64,000 bases of DNA from Polyangiaceae bacterium (GCA_016715885.1 JADJXL010000003.1:310001-374000), one strand, 5' to 3'. Counted from the first letter of the stretch, positions 27,764 through 38,328 are shown. Notes: generated by a model from the letters alone, not told the origin. Numbers and translations: made by a program.

Positions 27764-27919
27764 GGCTGGATCCCCCGCACAACCCATCGCACGAAACCGA
27801 CGCGCGTCGATATCGGGGATTGCCGGATTCGAGGGTCGGGATATTGCTGCACCGAGGCTCCTTGCAGTCGCAGTTTGCGGTGGACACTTCTGCGTCAATG
27901 CGGTATGCGTATGAACGCA

Positions 27920-28933
27920 ATGCGCCCACATCGCTTTCTCGGCCCTTCCGTCCTCTTTACAATACTTCTTCTATGCAGCCCGCGAATGGCGCATGCTCAA
28001 GCGGCTGAAGGAAGCACTGCGCTCAACCAGTTCGACCCCGCACCTGCGGGGGATCGATTTTTCGGTGTGCCGTCCCCCTATACGCGGGGACATCTCGAGC
28101 CGCGAGTCATCGCGCTTTTCGATTATGCTCACAATCCGCTCGTCGTAAAAGATGCGACCGGGTCGCGTGCTGTCGTGTCGTCGCAGGGATTTTTGCACGT
28201 TGGCCTGTCATTTTCATTGTGGAATCGCCTGCTCGTGTCGGCGCACATGCCCATTGCATTGGCACAGGCCGGCGATGATCCGACGGTAGGTGGTGTTCAT
28301 TTTCCGTCTCCAACCGGCCAGCAAGCGGGCGATTTGCGTATTGGGGGTCGCGTGCGGCTCACGGGTGGAGCTCGACAACCCCTTCAAATTGGCGTGGGAA
28401 CCTCGTTTTACATCCCTACTTCACCGGACGATACGTACACCGGCGAAGCTTTCCGTCTAGCGCCGGAGCTCATTGCTGGGGGTCACATTTGGCGTTTGGT
28501 CTGGAGCGCCAACATTCGTCCAATGCTTCGCGCGTCGACGAGTCCGATTTCTTTGGATTATGGTGTCGCCCTCGCCTATCTGACCGAAGAGGATCGGCTG
28601 CAAATCGGCCTTGAATACATCGGTTCGACGCCGCTCCAAGACGGCGTCGCCACGCTTCCTGGAGGCGTGACGTTGCTGCGCGGGCGCGTGAGCAACGCCG
28701 AGCTTCATGCAAGCGCTCGGGTGCGCATTGCATCGGGCTTGTGGGCAGGTTTGGCGGCAGGACCGGGCTTTACCGATGCGATCGGCACGCCGGCGTTTCG
28801 CGCAACGGCCATGATTGGTTGGTTCGGCGAACCGCTCGAAGACCGCAGGCGCGATCGGTTGCGCAATCGAGACCGCAACCGACGGCGGGATCGTGATCCC
28901 AATCGCGAGCAGTGGCGCAACCGCACTCGCTAG
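27920..28933 (+). CDS. Outer-membrane beta-barrel protein with Arg-rich tail
   Basis: 337 residues from the ATG chosen by signal-peptide shape (MRPHRFLGPSVLFTILLLC..AHAQ); in-frame ATGs at 27905 and 27911 are alternatives and none has a clear ribosome site. The mature part alternates polar and aromatic residues as in outer-membrane barrels (FFGVPSPYTRGHLEPRVIAL, LHVGLSFSLWNRLLVSAHMP, GLWAGLAAGPGFTDAIG). It resembles the N-terminal barrel of myxobacterial OmpA-type proteins but has no C-terminal OmpA peptidoglycan-binding domain. It ends in about 30 residues dominated by Arg and Asp. Confidence 0.7.
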   Translation: MRPHRFLGPSVLFTILLLCSPRMAHAQAAEGSTALNQFDPAPAGDRFFGVPSPYTRGHLEPRVIALFDYAHNPLVVKDATGSRAVVSSQGFLHVGLSFSLWNRLLVSAHMPIALAQAGDDPTVGGVHFPSPTGQQAGDLRIGGRVRLTGGARQPLQIGVGTSFYIPTSPDDTYTGEAFRLAPELIAGGHIWRLVWSANIRPMLRASTSPISLDYGVALAYLTEEDRLQIGLEYIGSTPLQDGVATLPGGVTLLRGRVSNAELHASARVRIASGLWAGLAAGPGFTDAIGTPAFRATAMIGWFGEPLEDRRRDRLRNRDRNRRRDRDPNREQWRNRTR

Positions 28934-28997
28934 AGGCTCAATCGGTTCGTTGACAAGAACGGGGCCGCATCGCTTGGATGCGGCCCCGCGCGCATGC

Positions 28998-31900
28998 TCA
29001 GCTTCGGCGACGACGCAGGCGCGCTGCGACGAGCCCGATCATGCCGAGCACCGAGAAGGCCGCGACCGGGTTTGTCGTGGAGGAACCCGCGACCTTGCAA
29101 CCACAGCCGCCCTCGTCGAGAACGAGACCAGGCCTGCCCGCACCCGTGCCAGCCCCTCCATCACCTCCAGCTCCTCCCACTCCGCTCGACGCAGACGGGT
29201 CGACCGTGATCAAGACGGTATCCGAAGACGAACCTTTGCCATCGGAGACCGTGAGCTGGAACGTGAGTTTCGTCGCTGTCATGACGTCCGGCGCGACGAA
29301 CGAAGGCGATACGCTCTCGGGTTGGTCGAGAGAAACCGAGGGCCCATCGACCTGAACCCATTTGTAGCTGAGCGGATCACCGTCGGGATCTTTGCTGTTC
29401 GAACCATCGAGCTTCACGGTGACGCCGCTGGCGACAGTGACGTCCATACCTGCATCGGCGAGGGGCAATCCCGCGCAATTCGTCGCATTCGGCACGATGG
29501 ACGGGAACGGCTTGTTGGTTGCACCTTGCACCGCGATTTCGTCGATGTCCCAGCCGGTTTCACCCGCTGCCGGATCGGTTCCGATGCGGAAACGCATCTT
29601 GAACGATTGATTGGCAATGGCGCTGTTCAGGTTGAGCGTCGTCGTCGTGAAGGCCGGATGTCCGGGGCTCGTCGAGACAAACCCTTGGCGATTTCCCAAC
29701 ACGTTGCCGGAAATATCGGTGATCGTACCGTTGTACGGGTCTGCCCCGAATGCCGTGACGTCTTGCCACGATTGCCCGTTGTCCGTGGAGATTTCGATGA
29801 CGGCACCGTCGTAATTGACGTTTCCACCACCACCTGGGGGCGGGCCAATTTCGAAGTCCCAACGATGCTTCAACGTAATCGATACGGGCCCACCGCCAGC
29901 GATGATCGTGGGCGACTCGAGCGACGTATCGGTTGGTGCAGGCGTATTGTCGCCGTGCCAAACGTGATTCGGCGGCCCATCGAGCCTGCGAGACCATACC
30001 GCGTCGGACGACGCGCCCGTCCGCGTCCACGCTTCGATGTCGCTCTCGACGGTGTCGGTCGTCGATGAAGCAGGCACGTTGTCGTAGTGGATGTAGGGCA
30101 CTTCGACGACGGTGGTCTTCGAGATGCACGTTTGAGCACTGGTCACCGTGATGTTCAGTTCCACCGAGTCGATGTTCAGCACAGAGTCATCGAGCGTGAC
30201 ATCGATGGTCGCTTTTCCAGTCGCGAAAGGAGCGATGGAGCCAAACTGAGCCTGCGTGCCCTTGGGGAACGTAAGGCCGGGTTTCGATGCGGAAACGTCG
30301 ACGACGGCGTCCGTCAAGTCGGCGATGCCCGTGTTCGCGAGCTCGACGGTGATGCGCCCCGTCTCTTTCGCATCGAGCTTGCCATCGCTGTCGCAAGACT
30401 GAATCGAATCATCCATGGCTCCGTCGAGCTTGCCGACTCTTGCTTTGACCTCAAAGCTTTCGACGACGCCGGCATAGTCGTTCGAGTTCACGTCGGGGGA
30501 GACGGCGCAGCTACCCGCGCCGCGTTTGGCGAAGGCGTTGGCGATGATCTTCATGTCTTCGATGTCCGCAGCGGCGGCTGCTGCGAGGATCGCGTCGCGT
30601 TGTTCGAGGAAGCTCGGGTTGGCCGGGGCGAGCTTCATGCCGCGCACGACGTAGTTCGCGATGCGCCGGCGGCCTTCTTCGAACGTGTAGGGAGCGCCCG
30701 GCTCCTGCGAACGCTTCAGGATGCCCACCATCGCTTCGAACATCATCGTTGCCCAGATTTCGCCGGCGTTGTGCACTTCGGCGTTGGGTGCGCCGATGGG
30801 CTGCACCGGATGCGTGTTCGGCAACGGCTCGCTGTTCATGATGTGCTTGAACGTCAACGCGTTCTTGTTCATGTCGACCGAGTACGGGATGCGGCGGATG
30901 CCGAAGTAGCCGCTGTCGCCGAGCGCTGCGGTTGCGTAGGTGCCGATGGCGTAGGTGCCGTCGAGGTTGTCACCTTCACGCATGTTCATGTGCATCGCGA
31001 AGAAGTCGCCCCAGCCTTCGCTTTCCGCGCCGCACATGTTGGAGCCGCAAGGAACGAGGCGCAGGTGGATGAAGTGGCCCCATTCGTGGGCGACGATGAG
31101 GTTGTCGATGGTGCCATCGCGCTGCACGTTGGAGGCGCCCGATCGCGTCATCGTCGCGTTGACGTTGCCCGCCTGGATGCCTTGTCTCAGCGTGTTGCCA
31201 GCGGTGACCGAAACGGACAGGACACCAATCGTAATGGGCGTGTTGATGTTGTTGTCTTGGCCCATCGCTGGTGGAGTGTCGGGATTCTGGCTGTTCGGCA
31301 TGTTGGCGATGATGACGCCGATGGCGCCCGCATTTTGCGCATTGAGCGCTTTGCGTTCGAACGTGCACGCGCCGCGATCGATGAAGGCGATTCTCCCCAT
31401 GATGTTGTTTTGAATGGCCTGACATCCATCGGAGACCGTGCCGTTCATTCCGCCTTGCGAATCGGCATTGGAACCATCGTTGACCGTCGACAGGACGCCC
31501 ATCGTATTGAAGTTCGTCGGTCCAAAGTCTGCGACACCGACGTTGAAGTTTTGATTGAGCGCCGAAAGGCTCGCGCTGCCACTCGACGCGGCACTCCACA
31601 CGTACATCTGCATGATGGGCGATTGGCCATCGCCCATGGCCTGCATGTTGGCATTGTTGGTGCCGCTGTAGTCTTGGGCTTCAGCCTTCAGCGGATCGTT
31701 GCCGGCGCCGCCGCGACCGAAGTTGTTCACTTGCGCGTTGCCAGCGGCCTCGTCGAAGCCCGAGTCGTACCAATAGTCGTGCAGGTAATTGTTGACGTAG
31801 AAGAGCTGCGTGACCGCCGCCATCGTTTGATTTTGGCTCGACGTGGGTGACAACGAAGTGTCGTACGTCCGGTCGAACGTGGCCGGCGCCGTCGTGGTTG

Positions 31901-33038
31901 CTCGCACGTCGTTCGAGTTTGGCGTGAATCCATCGCCTTGCGACCTATCGGCATACGCGTCGACGTTGTTGCCGTTCGTGGTCGTGGCATTGGCAGGTAG
32001 CCATGGATCGAACGTGCCTTCCGGATTCGTATTGAATCCGTCCATGGACACCAGGACCGGGGCAATGTACGCGGGCGACGAACCATCCGCCATTCCCGTA
32101 GGATGCGGATTGTAATCGGCTTGGGGGCCATCGAGCGGGCGATTTTGATGTTTCGGATCCGCCCAAACGCGGTAATTGAAAGCTGCGGCATGGGTCAGGT
32201 TTTCGCGGTACAGGACCCGCGCATCGTCGGCCGCGATTACGTAGGCATAAGCGTCGGCGTCGTGCTCGTCGATAGGCTTGGGGCGCATTTCGAGGAAATA
32301 GGCAGGAACGAGGTGATCACCCAATGGGAAATACACCTTTTTTATGCGCGCGGGGCCGGCGAACTCGAGGTCATTGACGGGGAGGAGATCGAAAAGATCG
32401 TAACGACCCGATTGTCCGGTCGAAACGACTCGCTCGACCGGAACGACGACTTCGTGGAGATCGCCGAGCGCGCTCGCGATGGCATCGCCGGGGGTAATGG
32501 CAAACGTCCGCGAAATCCGCTTGCTGCCTGCGATGGCTTCCGGGTGCAGGTTGTTCGACGCGGCCACCATGCGATGGGCCCTATCGAGCATGACGGTGGC
32601 TCGACCGCGAAAAACCTCGATTCCTTCGAGCTCTTGGGCGAACCGTACGATGATTCCGCCTTCGCCAGAATCGTCGATTTCGCGAATGACTGCAGAATCG
32701 GCGGCTGCCTGGGGCAAACCAATGCGCAGAAGGGTATTCGACAAAGCAGCGCGAGCCGCTATATCGGGGGCCGTCACGGATTTCAAAGGAATCGGCGCGG
32801 ACGAATCACGAACGCCCCAAATGAAGGACGGAATGCCACGCCGCGGATCCACCGATGTCACGGAGATGGGCTGGCCTGCATTCGAACGGAGAACCTGCAT
32901 GGGCGCAGGTTTCGTCAACGCTCCTCGATTGGATGCTCCTTGATAAGAAGCATCGAAGTTCGGCAGCTCTTTTGCATGGGCAAACGAAGCCCCGAGCAGC
33001 GCCCCGAGCATGGTAAGACAACGAGCAGAACGCTTCAT
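28998..33038 (-). CDS. M36 (fungalysin-type) zinc metalloprotease with MYXO-CTERM anchor
   Basis: 1346 residues, with a Shine-Dalgarno GGAGG 5-6 nt before the ATG at 33038 and a signal peptide ending SFAHA. A propeptide of the FTP type precedes the catalytic domain. A PA-domain insert (GRIAFIDRGACTFERKALNA) lies before the zinc site VAHEWGHFIHL near residue 650, with the third ligand in ESEGWGDFFAMH near 673. Further on are Ig- or PKD-like segments (SKDPDGDPLSYKWVQVDGP). The last ~40 residues have GGCGC, a hydrophobic helix and RLRRRRS, the MYXO-CTERM sorting signal. It should be exported, processed and displayed or released to digest proteins, consistent with predation. Confidence 0.95.
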   Translation of the reverse strand: MKRSARCLTMLGALLGASFAHAKELPNFDASYQGASNRGALTKPAPMQVLRSNAGQPISVTSVDPRRGIPSFIWGVRDSSAPIPLKSVTAPDIAARAALSNTLLRIGLPQAAADSAVIREIDDSGEGGIIVRFAQELEGIEVFRGRATVMLDRAHRMVAASNNLHPEAIAGSKRISRTFAITPGDAIASALGDLHEVVVPVERVVSTGQSGRYDLFDLLPVNDLEFAGPARIKKVYFPLGDHLVPAYFLEMRPKPIDEHDADAYAYVIAADDARVLYRENLTHAAAFNYRVWADPKHQNRPLDGPQADYNPHPTGMADGSSPAYIAPVLVSMDGFNTNPEGTFDPWLPANATTTNGNNVDAYADRSQGDGFTPNSNDVRATTTAPATFDRTYDTSLSPTSSQNQTMAAVTQLFYVNNYLHDYWYDSGFDEAAGNAQVNNFGRGGAGNDPLKAEAQDYSGTNNANMQAMGDGQSPIMQMYVWSAASSGSASLSALNQNFNVGVADFGPTNFNTMGVLSTVNDGSNADSQGGMNGTVSDGCQAIQNNIMGRIAFIDRGACTFERKALNAQNAGAIGVIIANMPNSQNPDTPPAMGQDNNINTPITIGVLSVSVTAGNTLRQGIQAGNVNATMTRSGASNVQRDGTIDNLIVAHEWGHFIHLRLVPCGSNMCGAESEGWGDFFAMHMNMREGDNLDGTYAIGTYATAALGDSGYFGIRRIPYSVDMNKNALTFKHIMNSEPLPNTHPVQPIGAPNAEVHNAGEIWATMMFEAMVGILKRSQEPGAPYTFEEGRRRIANYVVRGMKLAPANPSFLEQRDAILAAAAAADIEDMKIIANAFAKRGAGSCAVSPDVNSNDYAGVVESFEVKARVGKLDGAMDDSIQSCDSDGKLDAKETGRITVELANTGIADLTDAVVDVSASKPGLTFPKGTQAQFGSIAPFATGKATIDVTLDDSVLNIDSVELNITVTSAQTCISKTTVVEVPYIHYDNVPASSTTDTVESDIEAWTRTGASSDAVWSRRLDGPPNHVWHGDNTPAPTDTSLESPTIIAGGGPVSITLKHRWDFEIGPPPGGGGNVNYDGAVIEISTDNGQSWQDVTAFGADPYNGTITDISGNVLGNRQGFVSTSPGHPAFTTTTLNLNSAIANQSFKMRFRIGTDPAAGETGWDIDEIAVQGATNKPFPSIVPNATNCAGLPLADAGMDVTVASGVTVKLDGSNSKDPDGDPLSYKWVQVDGPSVSLDQPESVSPSFVAPDVMTATKLTFQLTVSDGKGSSSDTVLITVDPSASSGVGGAGGDGGAGTGAGRPGLVLDEGGCGCKVAGSSTTNPVAAFSVLGMIGLVAARLRRRRS

Positions 33039-33309
33039 CGAATCCTCCAACGACGTAGGTGCCAGTGCACCGCGCAACGAGTCACTGGCGAAGCACCGAG
33101 CGTCTCCAGCCGTAGCGGTTTATCGACCGGGTGGGAAGCGGTTCATGCGCTGATTTCAGATGAAAGCGGCGCTTGGTCGATGGCTCGCCCACGCATTCGC
33201 ACGATGGTGGAAGATTTCATCTTCCGCGATCTTCGTGCAGTGTGGGAATGTCCAGGGTGCGTTTGCCGAGGTGCATGGATGCCTTTGTCGTGCTAATGCG
33301 CGCCCGCGC

Positions 33310-34407
33310 ATGAATCGATGGTACACTTGGGGATTTTGTGCCGCTGTCTTGGGAGCTTGCGGGCCACGAGCGCCGGCGGGTTTGGATGGTACATCCGCTC
33401 CGCCTCGTCCGAGTGTGGTCACACCCGTGCAAACGGCGGTGCCCATCGCTTCCGCAACGCCTTCTTCGTCGGCCGCGGCGGCGCCGCCCGAAGCGCCTCC
33501 GACGACGCCGCCACCGGCCGAACCGGATCCGAGTTTGTCAGGGCCACCGTTTCCACCGCCCGCGTTCGTCCCGCCACACCAGCGCACCGCTTCCCCGGGT
33601 GACGGCACGTTCACGCTCGTCGAAGAAGGTGCTGCAGCGGGCACGGGAGCTCTGGCGCGAACGACCGTTCATCCGCATCCGTACAAACGAGATGCGTTCG
33701 TGGTCGTCTTGGCCGTGGATCTTCGCCGGGTGGATCTCGTGCCGATGGCGGGCACCGAGGAGCCGGTGTCCAAGACGGTGCCTGTGGAGAAACGACCGGG
33801 GCTCGTTCCCGCCGCCGATATTCCGTCGCTCATTGCGGTGTTCAATGGAGGATTTCTGACCAAGCACGGTCAATGGGGCATGAAAGTCGATGGCGACGAG
33901 TTTGTCCCGGCACGGGAAGACGCGTGTACGGTCGCTTTTGTCGACGATGGTTCGCTTCGAATTGCCACGCACCGAACGCTTTTGCCCATCGCATCGCGCC
34001 TTCGTTCGTACCGCCAAACTCCGCCGTGTCTTGCAGAAGGCGGGACGCTCGATCCGCGCCTCGCTCACGAAGACACCGCGCGTTTATGGGGCGCGGCCAT
34101 TGGTGGCAAACGGGAAATTCGTCGTACCGCCATTGGGCTCGATGCGACAGGAAAAACGCTTTTTTTCGGCATCGGTGAATGGATATGGGCAAGAGACATC
34201 GCATTGGCAATGAAGTCGGCTGGGGCGGTGGACATTGCGGAGCTCGACATCAACTGGTCGTACACGCGGTTTCTCCTGTACGACCGTTCGACGCCGCCCA
34301 AGGTGGTGTCGACGTTGATTGAGAAAGTCGCATACTCCAAAGACGGCTACGTATCGAAGCCGGCGCCGCGCGACTTCTTCTACCTGCGGCGCAAAGCTCT
34401 TCCGTGA
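33310..34407 (+). CDS. Phosphodiester glycosidase (NAGPA)-domain lipoprotein
   Basis: 365 residues. Signal peptide with lipobox AVLGAC. A Pro-rich linker of ~80 residues precedes the catalytic-like domain: DLRRVDLVPMAG, LIAVFNGGFLTKHGQWGMKVDG, KREIRRTAIGLDATGKTLFFG and AELDINWSYTRFL. These match the phosphodiester glycosidase family, whose eukaryotic member uncovers mannose-6-phosphate; bacterial members are secreted and their substrates are mostly unknown. The start was chosen at the signal peptide; a reading from 33160 would add a non-export N-terminus. Confidence 0.85.
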   Translation: MNRWYTWGFCAAVLGACGPRAPAGLDGTSAPPRPSVVTPVQTAVPIASATPSSSAAAAPPEAPPTTPPPAEPDPSLSGPPFPPPAFVPPHQRTASPGDGTFTLVEEGAAAGTGALARTTVHPHPYKRDAFVVVLAVDLRRVDLVPMAGTEEPVSKTVPVEKRPGLVPAADIPSLIAVFNGGFLTKHGQWGMKVDGDEFVPAREDACTVAFVDDGSLRIATHRTLLPIASRLRSYRQTPPCLAEGGTLDPRLAHEDTARLWGAAIGGKREIRRTAIGLDATGKTLFFGIGEWIWARDIALAMKSAGAVDIAELDINWSYTRFLLYDRSTPPKVVSTLIEKVAYSKDGYVSKPAPRDFFYLRRKALP

Positions 34408-34513
34408 TTCAGCCGGGCGATGTGCGCTCGCGGGCCGTACGCCGCATGACGCGCGCTGCTATCCGAGACGAGGACGAACCTCTGGATTCTTCTTCCGAAC
34501 CCACTCTCTCCTC

Positions 34514-34542
34514 TTGACCCGTTTTTCCGATTGTGGTCTGGT
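34514..34542 (+). promoter_or_regulatory. Promoter-like motif upstream of Cys-rich gene 1
   Basis: TTGACC-N6-TCC-N4-GTG-N-T-N3-GT, ending 83 nt before the ATG. The same 29-base pattern, with 15 invariant positions (16 with the preceding C), precedes each of the two downstream paralogues and nothing else I noticed. TTGACC resembles a -35 box; the position 17 nt on is TCTGGT, a poor sigma-70 -10. Not experimentally shown. Confidence 0.5.
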
Positions 34543-34625
34543 GCGGACACGATGGTCCAAACCGTGCCGACCAAGCGAAAGTCGGTACGTCTTGAGCGCG
34601 CAGCGCCGATGTGGAGAGAACCAGC

Positions 34626-37600
34626 ATGAGTCGATGGAGACGTTCTGCTTCGAATACCCTTGCGGCATCTAGCTTTGGGCTCCTTGCCATGCTGCTCGGT
34701 TCGTCTGCAGGCTGCGAGTTCATTACGCGTGTGGATCGTTCGGAGATTCCCGAAGGCGCTGGTGGCACCGGTGGAACGGGTGGAGCCGGCAGCGAATGCG
34801 CGACGGCGGACGAGTGTCCCGGAACCGACACGGTTTGTCGAACTCGAACATGTGTCGCGGGTGTGTGCGGGTTTGCCGATGCCCCGGCGGGAACGGCGAC
34901 GGGCAATGAAACGATGGCGGACTGTTTGCGCGAGGTGTGTGACGGTCAAGGTACCGTGACGACCGAGCCTGACGACGCGGACATCCTCGACGATCAAAAC
35001 GATTGCACGACCGACCTTTGCGCTCTTGGCCAGCCGCAAAATATGCCTTTGGCAGCGGGCGCCACGTGTTCGTCGAACGGCGGAAACGTGTGCGACGGAG
35101 CGGGCGCGTGTGTCGAGTGCACGGCGCCGTCGGATTGTACGAGTCTCGTGTGCACCGCGAACCAGTGCGTTCCGCCAGCATGCGCCGACGTGGTGAAAAA
35201 CGGCTCGGAAACCGATGTCGACTGCGGCGGCGCGGATTGTGCCGGATGTGCCGACGGGCTCGCTTGCAACGTGGCTGCGGACTGCGCGAGCAAGGTGTGC
35301 ACGTTGAACGTTTGTCAAGTCCCGACGTGCTCCGACAGCATCGAAAACGGCACTGAATCGGACATCGATTGTGGCGGATCGTGCATGCCTTGCGGCCCGG
35401 GTCTCGGATGTAACCAGGATACCGATTGCGTCGGCGGAGCATGTTCGGGATCGGTTTGTCTCGAGACGTGCACGGATGACATCACGAACGGCAACGAAAC
35501 CGACGTCGATTGTGGTGGACCAACGTGCACCCCGTGCGCCGATGGCGAAACGTGTTCCGTCAATTCGGACTGTGAAAGCAAAGTTTGCGACAATGGCGTT
35601 TGTCTGGTCCCCACGTGCACCGATGGAGTGCAAAACGGAATGGAAACGGGGCCCGACTGCGGCGGACCGACGTGTAACAAGTGCGCTGATAACCTCGGTT
35701 GCAACGAAGCGAGTGACTGCGAAAGCGGCGTCTGCTCCGGAATGGTTTGTCAGGTGCCGTCGTGCATGGACATGGTCATGAATGGCACGGAGACGGACGT
35801 CGATTGCGGCGGCGGCGCTTGTCCGGGGTGCGACCTTGGAAAGGCATGTGCGCAAAATGGCGATTGCTCGAGCAACATCTGCACGGGGAGCATTTGCGTC
35901 ATTTCGCTGTGCGGCGATAGCCTGATAACGGGAGCGGAAACCTGCGACGACGGAAATGCCGATAGCGGCGACGGCTGCGATTCGAATTGTGCGCCGGAAA
36001 CGGGCTTCACGTGCACCGGCGTGCCGACGGTATGCACGCCCATCTGCAACGATTCGATCGTCGTCATGGGCGAAGGTTGCGACGACGGCAATGCCACCGA
36101 TGGCGACGGGTGCTCCGCAATGTGCACCGTCGAAACTGGCTATGGCTGTATGGGCAGTCCGAGCGTATGCACGCCGGTGTGTGGCGATGGCATCATTGGC
36201 GTGGGTGAAACCTGTGACGATGGCAATCCATTCGGCGGAGATGGATGCAGCACCACGTGCACGGTCGAAATGGGCTTCGACTGCACGGGGACGCCGAGCG
36301 TTTGCACGGCCATTTGTGGCGACTCTTTGCTCGTCGGATTCGAAGAATGCGACGATGGCAATACGACGGCGGGCGACGGCTGCAACGATGTGTGTGTCGT
36401 CGAGCCGAATTATGGCTGCACGGGCATACCGAGCGTATGTTACCCGATCGAGCTCGAGCCAAACGGCACGTGCGTCGATGCAAGTGGACCCTTTGCGCCG
36501 CCATTCGTCCTCAATGGGCGCATTACGCCGACGGGTGACGAAGACTATATCGAGTTCACGGTGCCGGCGTACGCGGATCTGAAGATTCAAACGTGGGCTC
36601 CGAACGTCGGGCAATGTGTATCCGGCAATGACACGGTCATCGACCTACGCGCGTCCAACTGCACGACGGTTTTGGTCACCGACGACGACGGCGGCCTTTC
36701 CCCTTGCTCGCTCATCGATTCCGCGATAGCGGCCGATGCTGGCGCGAAGCACGTCGCGCCGGGAACGTATTACGTACGCGTCACCCGCTTCGGGAATTCC
36801 GCAACGATCCCCGCCTACAAGCTCCAAGTCACCTACAATGCGCTTTGCGGCGACGGCGTCGTGCAGGGCTCGGAAACGTGCGACGACGGCAACTTGACCC
36901 CCGGCGATGGCTGCAATGCCGAATGTCGCGTCGAGGGCACCCCCGAAACCGAGCCGAATGACATGTGCGGCGCAGCGAATGGCCCCTTCACGCTGCCCAA
37001 GCTCATCGATGGATCGATTACGGCGGGCACCGACAAGGACCTTTATGCGTTCACCATTCCGGCTCACGCCGACGTCAAGATTCAAACGTTCGTGCCGTCG
37101 TTCGACACGTGCACGACGGGCAATGACACGGTCGTCCACCTGCGAGGCACGGATTGCAGCACGATCCTGACCACGAATGACAATGGCGGAGTGGGAACCT
37201 GTTCGCTCATCAATTCCACGACGCATGGATCGGCTGCAAATCTGCCGCCTGGTACTTACTATGTGGAGGTCGAAGAAAACGGCAATAATGCGGCCATTGC
37301 GAACTACCAATTGCTCATCGGCCTGAACGCTCTGTGCGGCGACGGGCAGACGCAAGGATCGGAAACGTGCGATGACGGCAATACGACGAGCGGCGATGGT
37401 TGTGCCGACAATTGCCGCCTCGAGCAGGGCTGGACGTGCACCGGAGCGCCGAGCGTCTGCACGTTCGATTGCGGCGACGGAGCGATTACCGGCACCGAGC
37501 AATGCGACGACGGCAATATGACAGCGAGCGACGGCTGCAGCGATCTGTGCCTCATCGATCCGGGATACATTTGCAGCGGAACACCGAGCATGTGTATTTT

Positions 37601-38285
37601 CACATGTGGCAACGGCATGGTCGATGGCAACGACCAATGCGATGATGGAAATACCATGGCAGGCGATGGATGCTCGCCCGGATGCGCTGTCGAGCTCGAT
37701 TACAAGTGCACGGGCGCTCCCAGTACGTGCACGATCTTCGAGAGCTTGTGCAACGACGGCATGGACAACGATGGCGACGGCGGAGCGGATGCCGCCGACA
37801 CCGATTGCCAAATTCCCGCCTACTTCCCGGCCTGTTCGGCAGGACAACAGCTCCGCGTTTTCAAGTCGATCGATGTTCCGAAATCGATCCCGGACAGCAA
37901 TTCAACGGGCGTCACGAGCAACCTCTTCGTCGGCCTCGGCGCAGGCACGATCGCTCGCGCCGCACTCCTCTACAACATTACGCACACCTGGGACGCGGAT
38001 CTCGACCTGTTCTTGATTCCGCCGGGCATTGCGCAGATGGACGTATGCTCCGACAACGGTGGCTCGCTCGAGCACTTCACGAATACGGTGCTCGATTCCA
38101 CGTGTTCCACGTCGGTCGTGAGTGGCGCGGCCCCCTTCTCCGGTTGCTATCAGCCCGAAACTTCGTTTGCGTCGCTTGCCGGCATGCCAGCAGAAGGCGT
38201 TTGGAAGTTCAAAGCCGCTGACGATGCAGGCGGTGACACTGGCACCATCAATAGCTGGGCCATGATCTTCTGCATTGCTCCTTGA
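34626..38285 (+). CDS. Giant Cys-rich lipoprotein 1 with DUF4215-type repeats and P-domain
   Basis: 1219 residues, GGAGAG 8-9 nt before the ATG. Signal peptide ends in lipobox GSSAGC. Order: a Cys-rich head (to ~150); five ~45-residue repeats of the ENGTESDIDCGG..C..C type; DUF4215-like repeats (GETCDDGN...GDGC); two PPC-like beta domains (ELEPNGTCVDASGPFAPPF, then TEPNDMCGAANGPFTLP); more DUF4215 repeats; a GDG-rich Asp-loop (DNDGDGGADAADTDC); and a C-terminal proprotein-convertase P-domain (VPKSIPDSNSTGV to WAMIFCIAP) without any subtilisin domain. Probably an extracellular disulfide-bonded, Ca-binding adhesin or matrix protein. It is the first of three tandem paralogues; no function is proven. 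Confidence 0.9.
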   Translation: MSRWRRSASNTLAASSFGLLAMLLGSSAGCEFITRVDRSEIPEGAGGTGGTGGAGSECATADECPGTDTVCRTRTCVAGVCGFADAPAGTATGNETMADCLREVCDGQGTVTTEPDDADILDDQNDCTTDLCALGQPQNMPLAAGATCSSNGGNVCDGAGACVECTAPSDCTSLVCTANQCVPPACADVVKNGSETDVDCGGADCAGCADGLACNVAADCASKVCTLNVCQVPTCSDSIENGTESDIDCGGSCMPCGPGLGCNQDTDCVGGACSGSVCLETCTDDITNGNETDVDCGGPTCTPCADGETCSVNSDCESKVCDNGVCLVPTCTDGVQNGMETGPDCGGPTCNKCADNLGCNEASDCESGVCSGMVCQVPSCMDMVMNGTETDVDCGGGACPGCDLGKACAQNGDCSSNICTGSICVISLCGDSLITGAETCDDGNADSGDGCDSNCAPETGFTCTGVPTVCTPICNDSIVVMGEGCDDGNATDGDGCSAMCTVETGYGCMGSPSVCTPVCGDGIIGVGETCDDGNPFGGDGCSTTCTVEMGFDCTGTPSVCTAICGDSLLVGFEECDDGNTTAGDGCNDVCVVEPNYGCTGIPSVCYPIELEPNGTCVDASGPFAPPFVLNGRITPTGDEDYIEFTVPAYADLKIQTWAPNVGQCVSGNDTVIDLRASNCTTVLVTDDDGGLSPCSLIDSAIAADAGAKHVAPGTYYVRVTRFGNSATIPAYKLQVTYNALCGDGVVQGSETCDDGNLTPGDGCNAECRVEGTPETEPNDMCGAANGPFTLPKLIDGSITAGTDKDLYAFTIPAHADVKIQTFVPSFDTCTTGNDTVVHLRGTDCSTILTTNDNGGVGTCSLINSTTHGSAANLPPGTYYVEVEENGNNAAIANYQLLIGLNALCGDGQTQGSETCDDGNTTSGDGCADNCRLEQGWTCTGAPSVCTFDCGDGAITGTEQCDDGNMTASDGCSDLCLIDPGYICSGTPSMCIFTCGNGMVDGNDQCDDGNTMAGDGCSPGCAVELDYKCTGAPSTCTIFESLCNDGMDNDGDGGADAADTDCQIPAYFPACSAGQQLRVFKSIDVPKSIPDSNSTGVTSNLFVGLGAGTIARAALLYNITHTWDADLDLFLIPPGIAQMDVCSDNGGSLEHFTNTVLDSTCSTSVVSGAAPFSGCYQPETSFASLAGMPAEGVWKFKAADDAGGDTGTINSWAMIFCIAP

Positions 38286-38311
38286 GGCGGCAGGCGGCGC
38301 GCCCATTCCAC

Positions 38312-38328
38312 TGGCGACGCCATCGCCA
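38312..38328 (+). terminator. Weak hairpin after Cys-rich gene 1
   Basis: TGGCGA (38312-38317), loop CGCCA, TCGCCA (38323-38328). Six base pairs, 27 nt after the stop, no T-tract. A possible but weak terminator. Confidence 0.3.

Noticed and set aside
34380..36614. A 744-codon minus-strand frame opposite Cys-rich gene 1
   Set aside because: Same reason: complementary shadow of a repetitive coding sequence.
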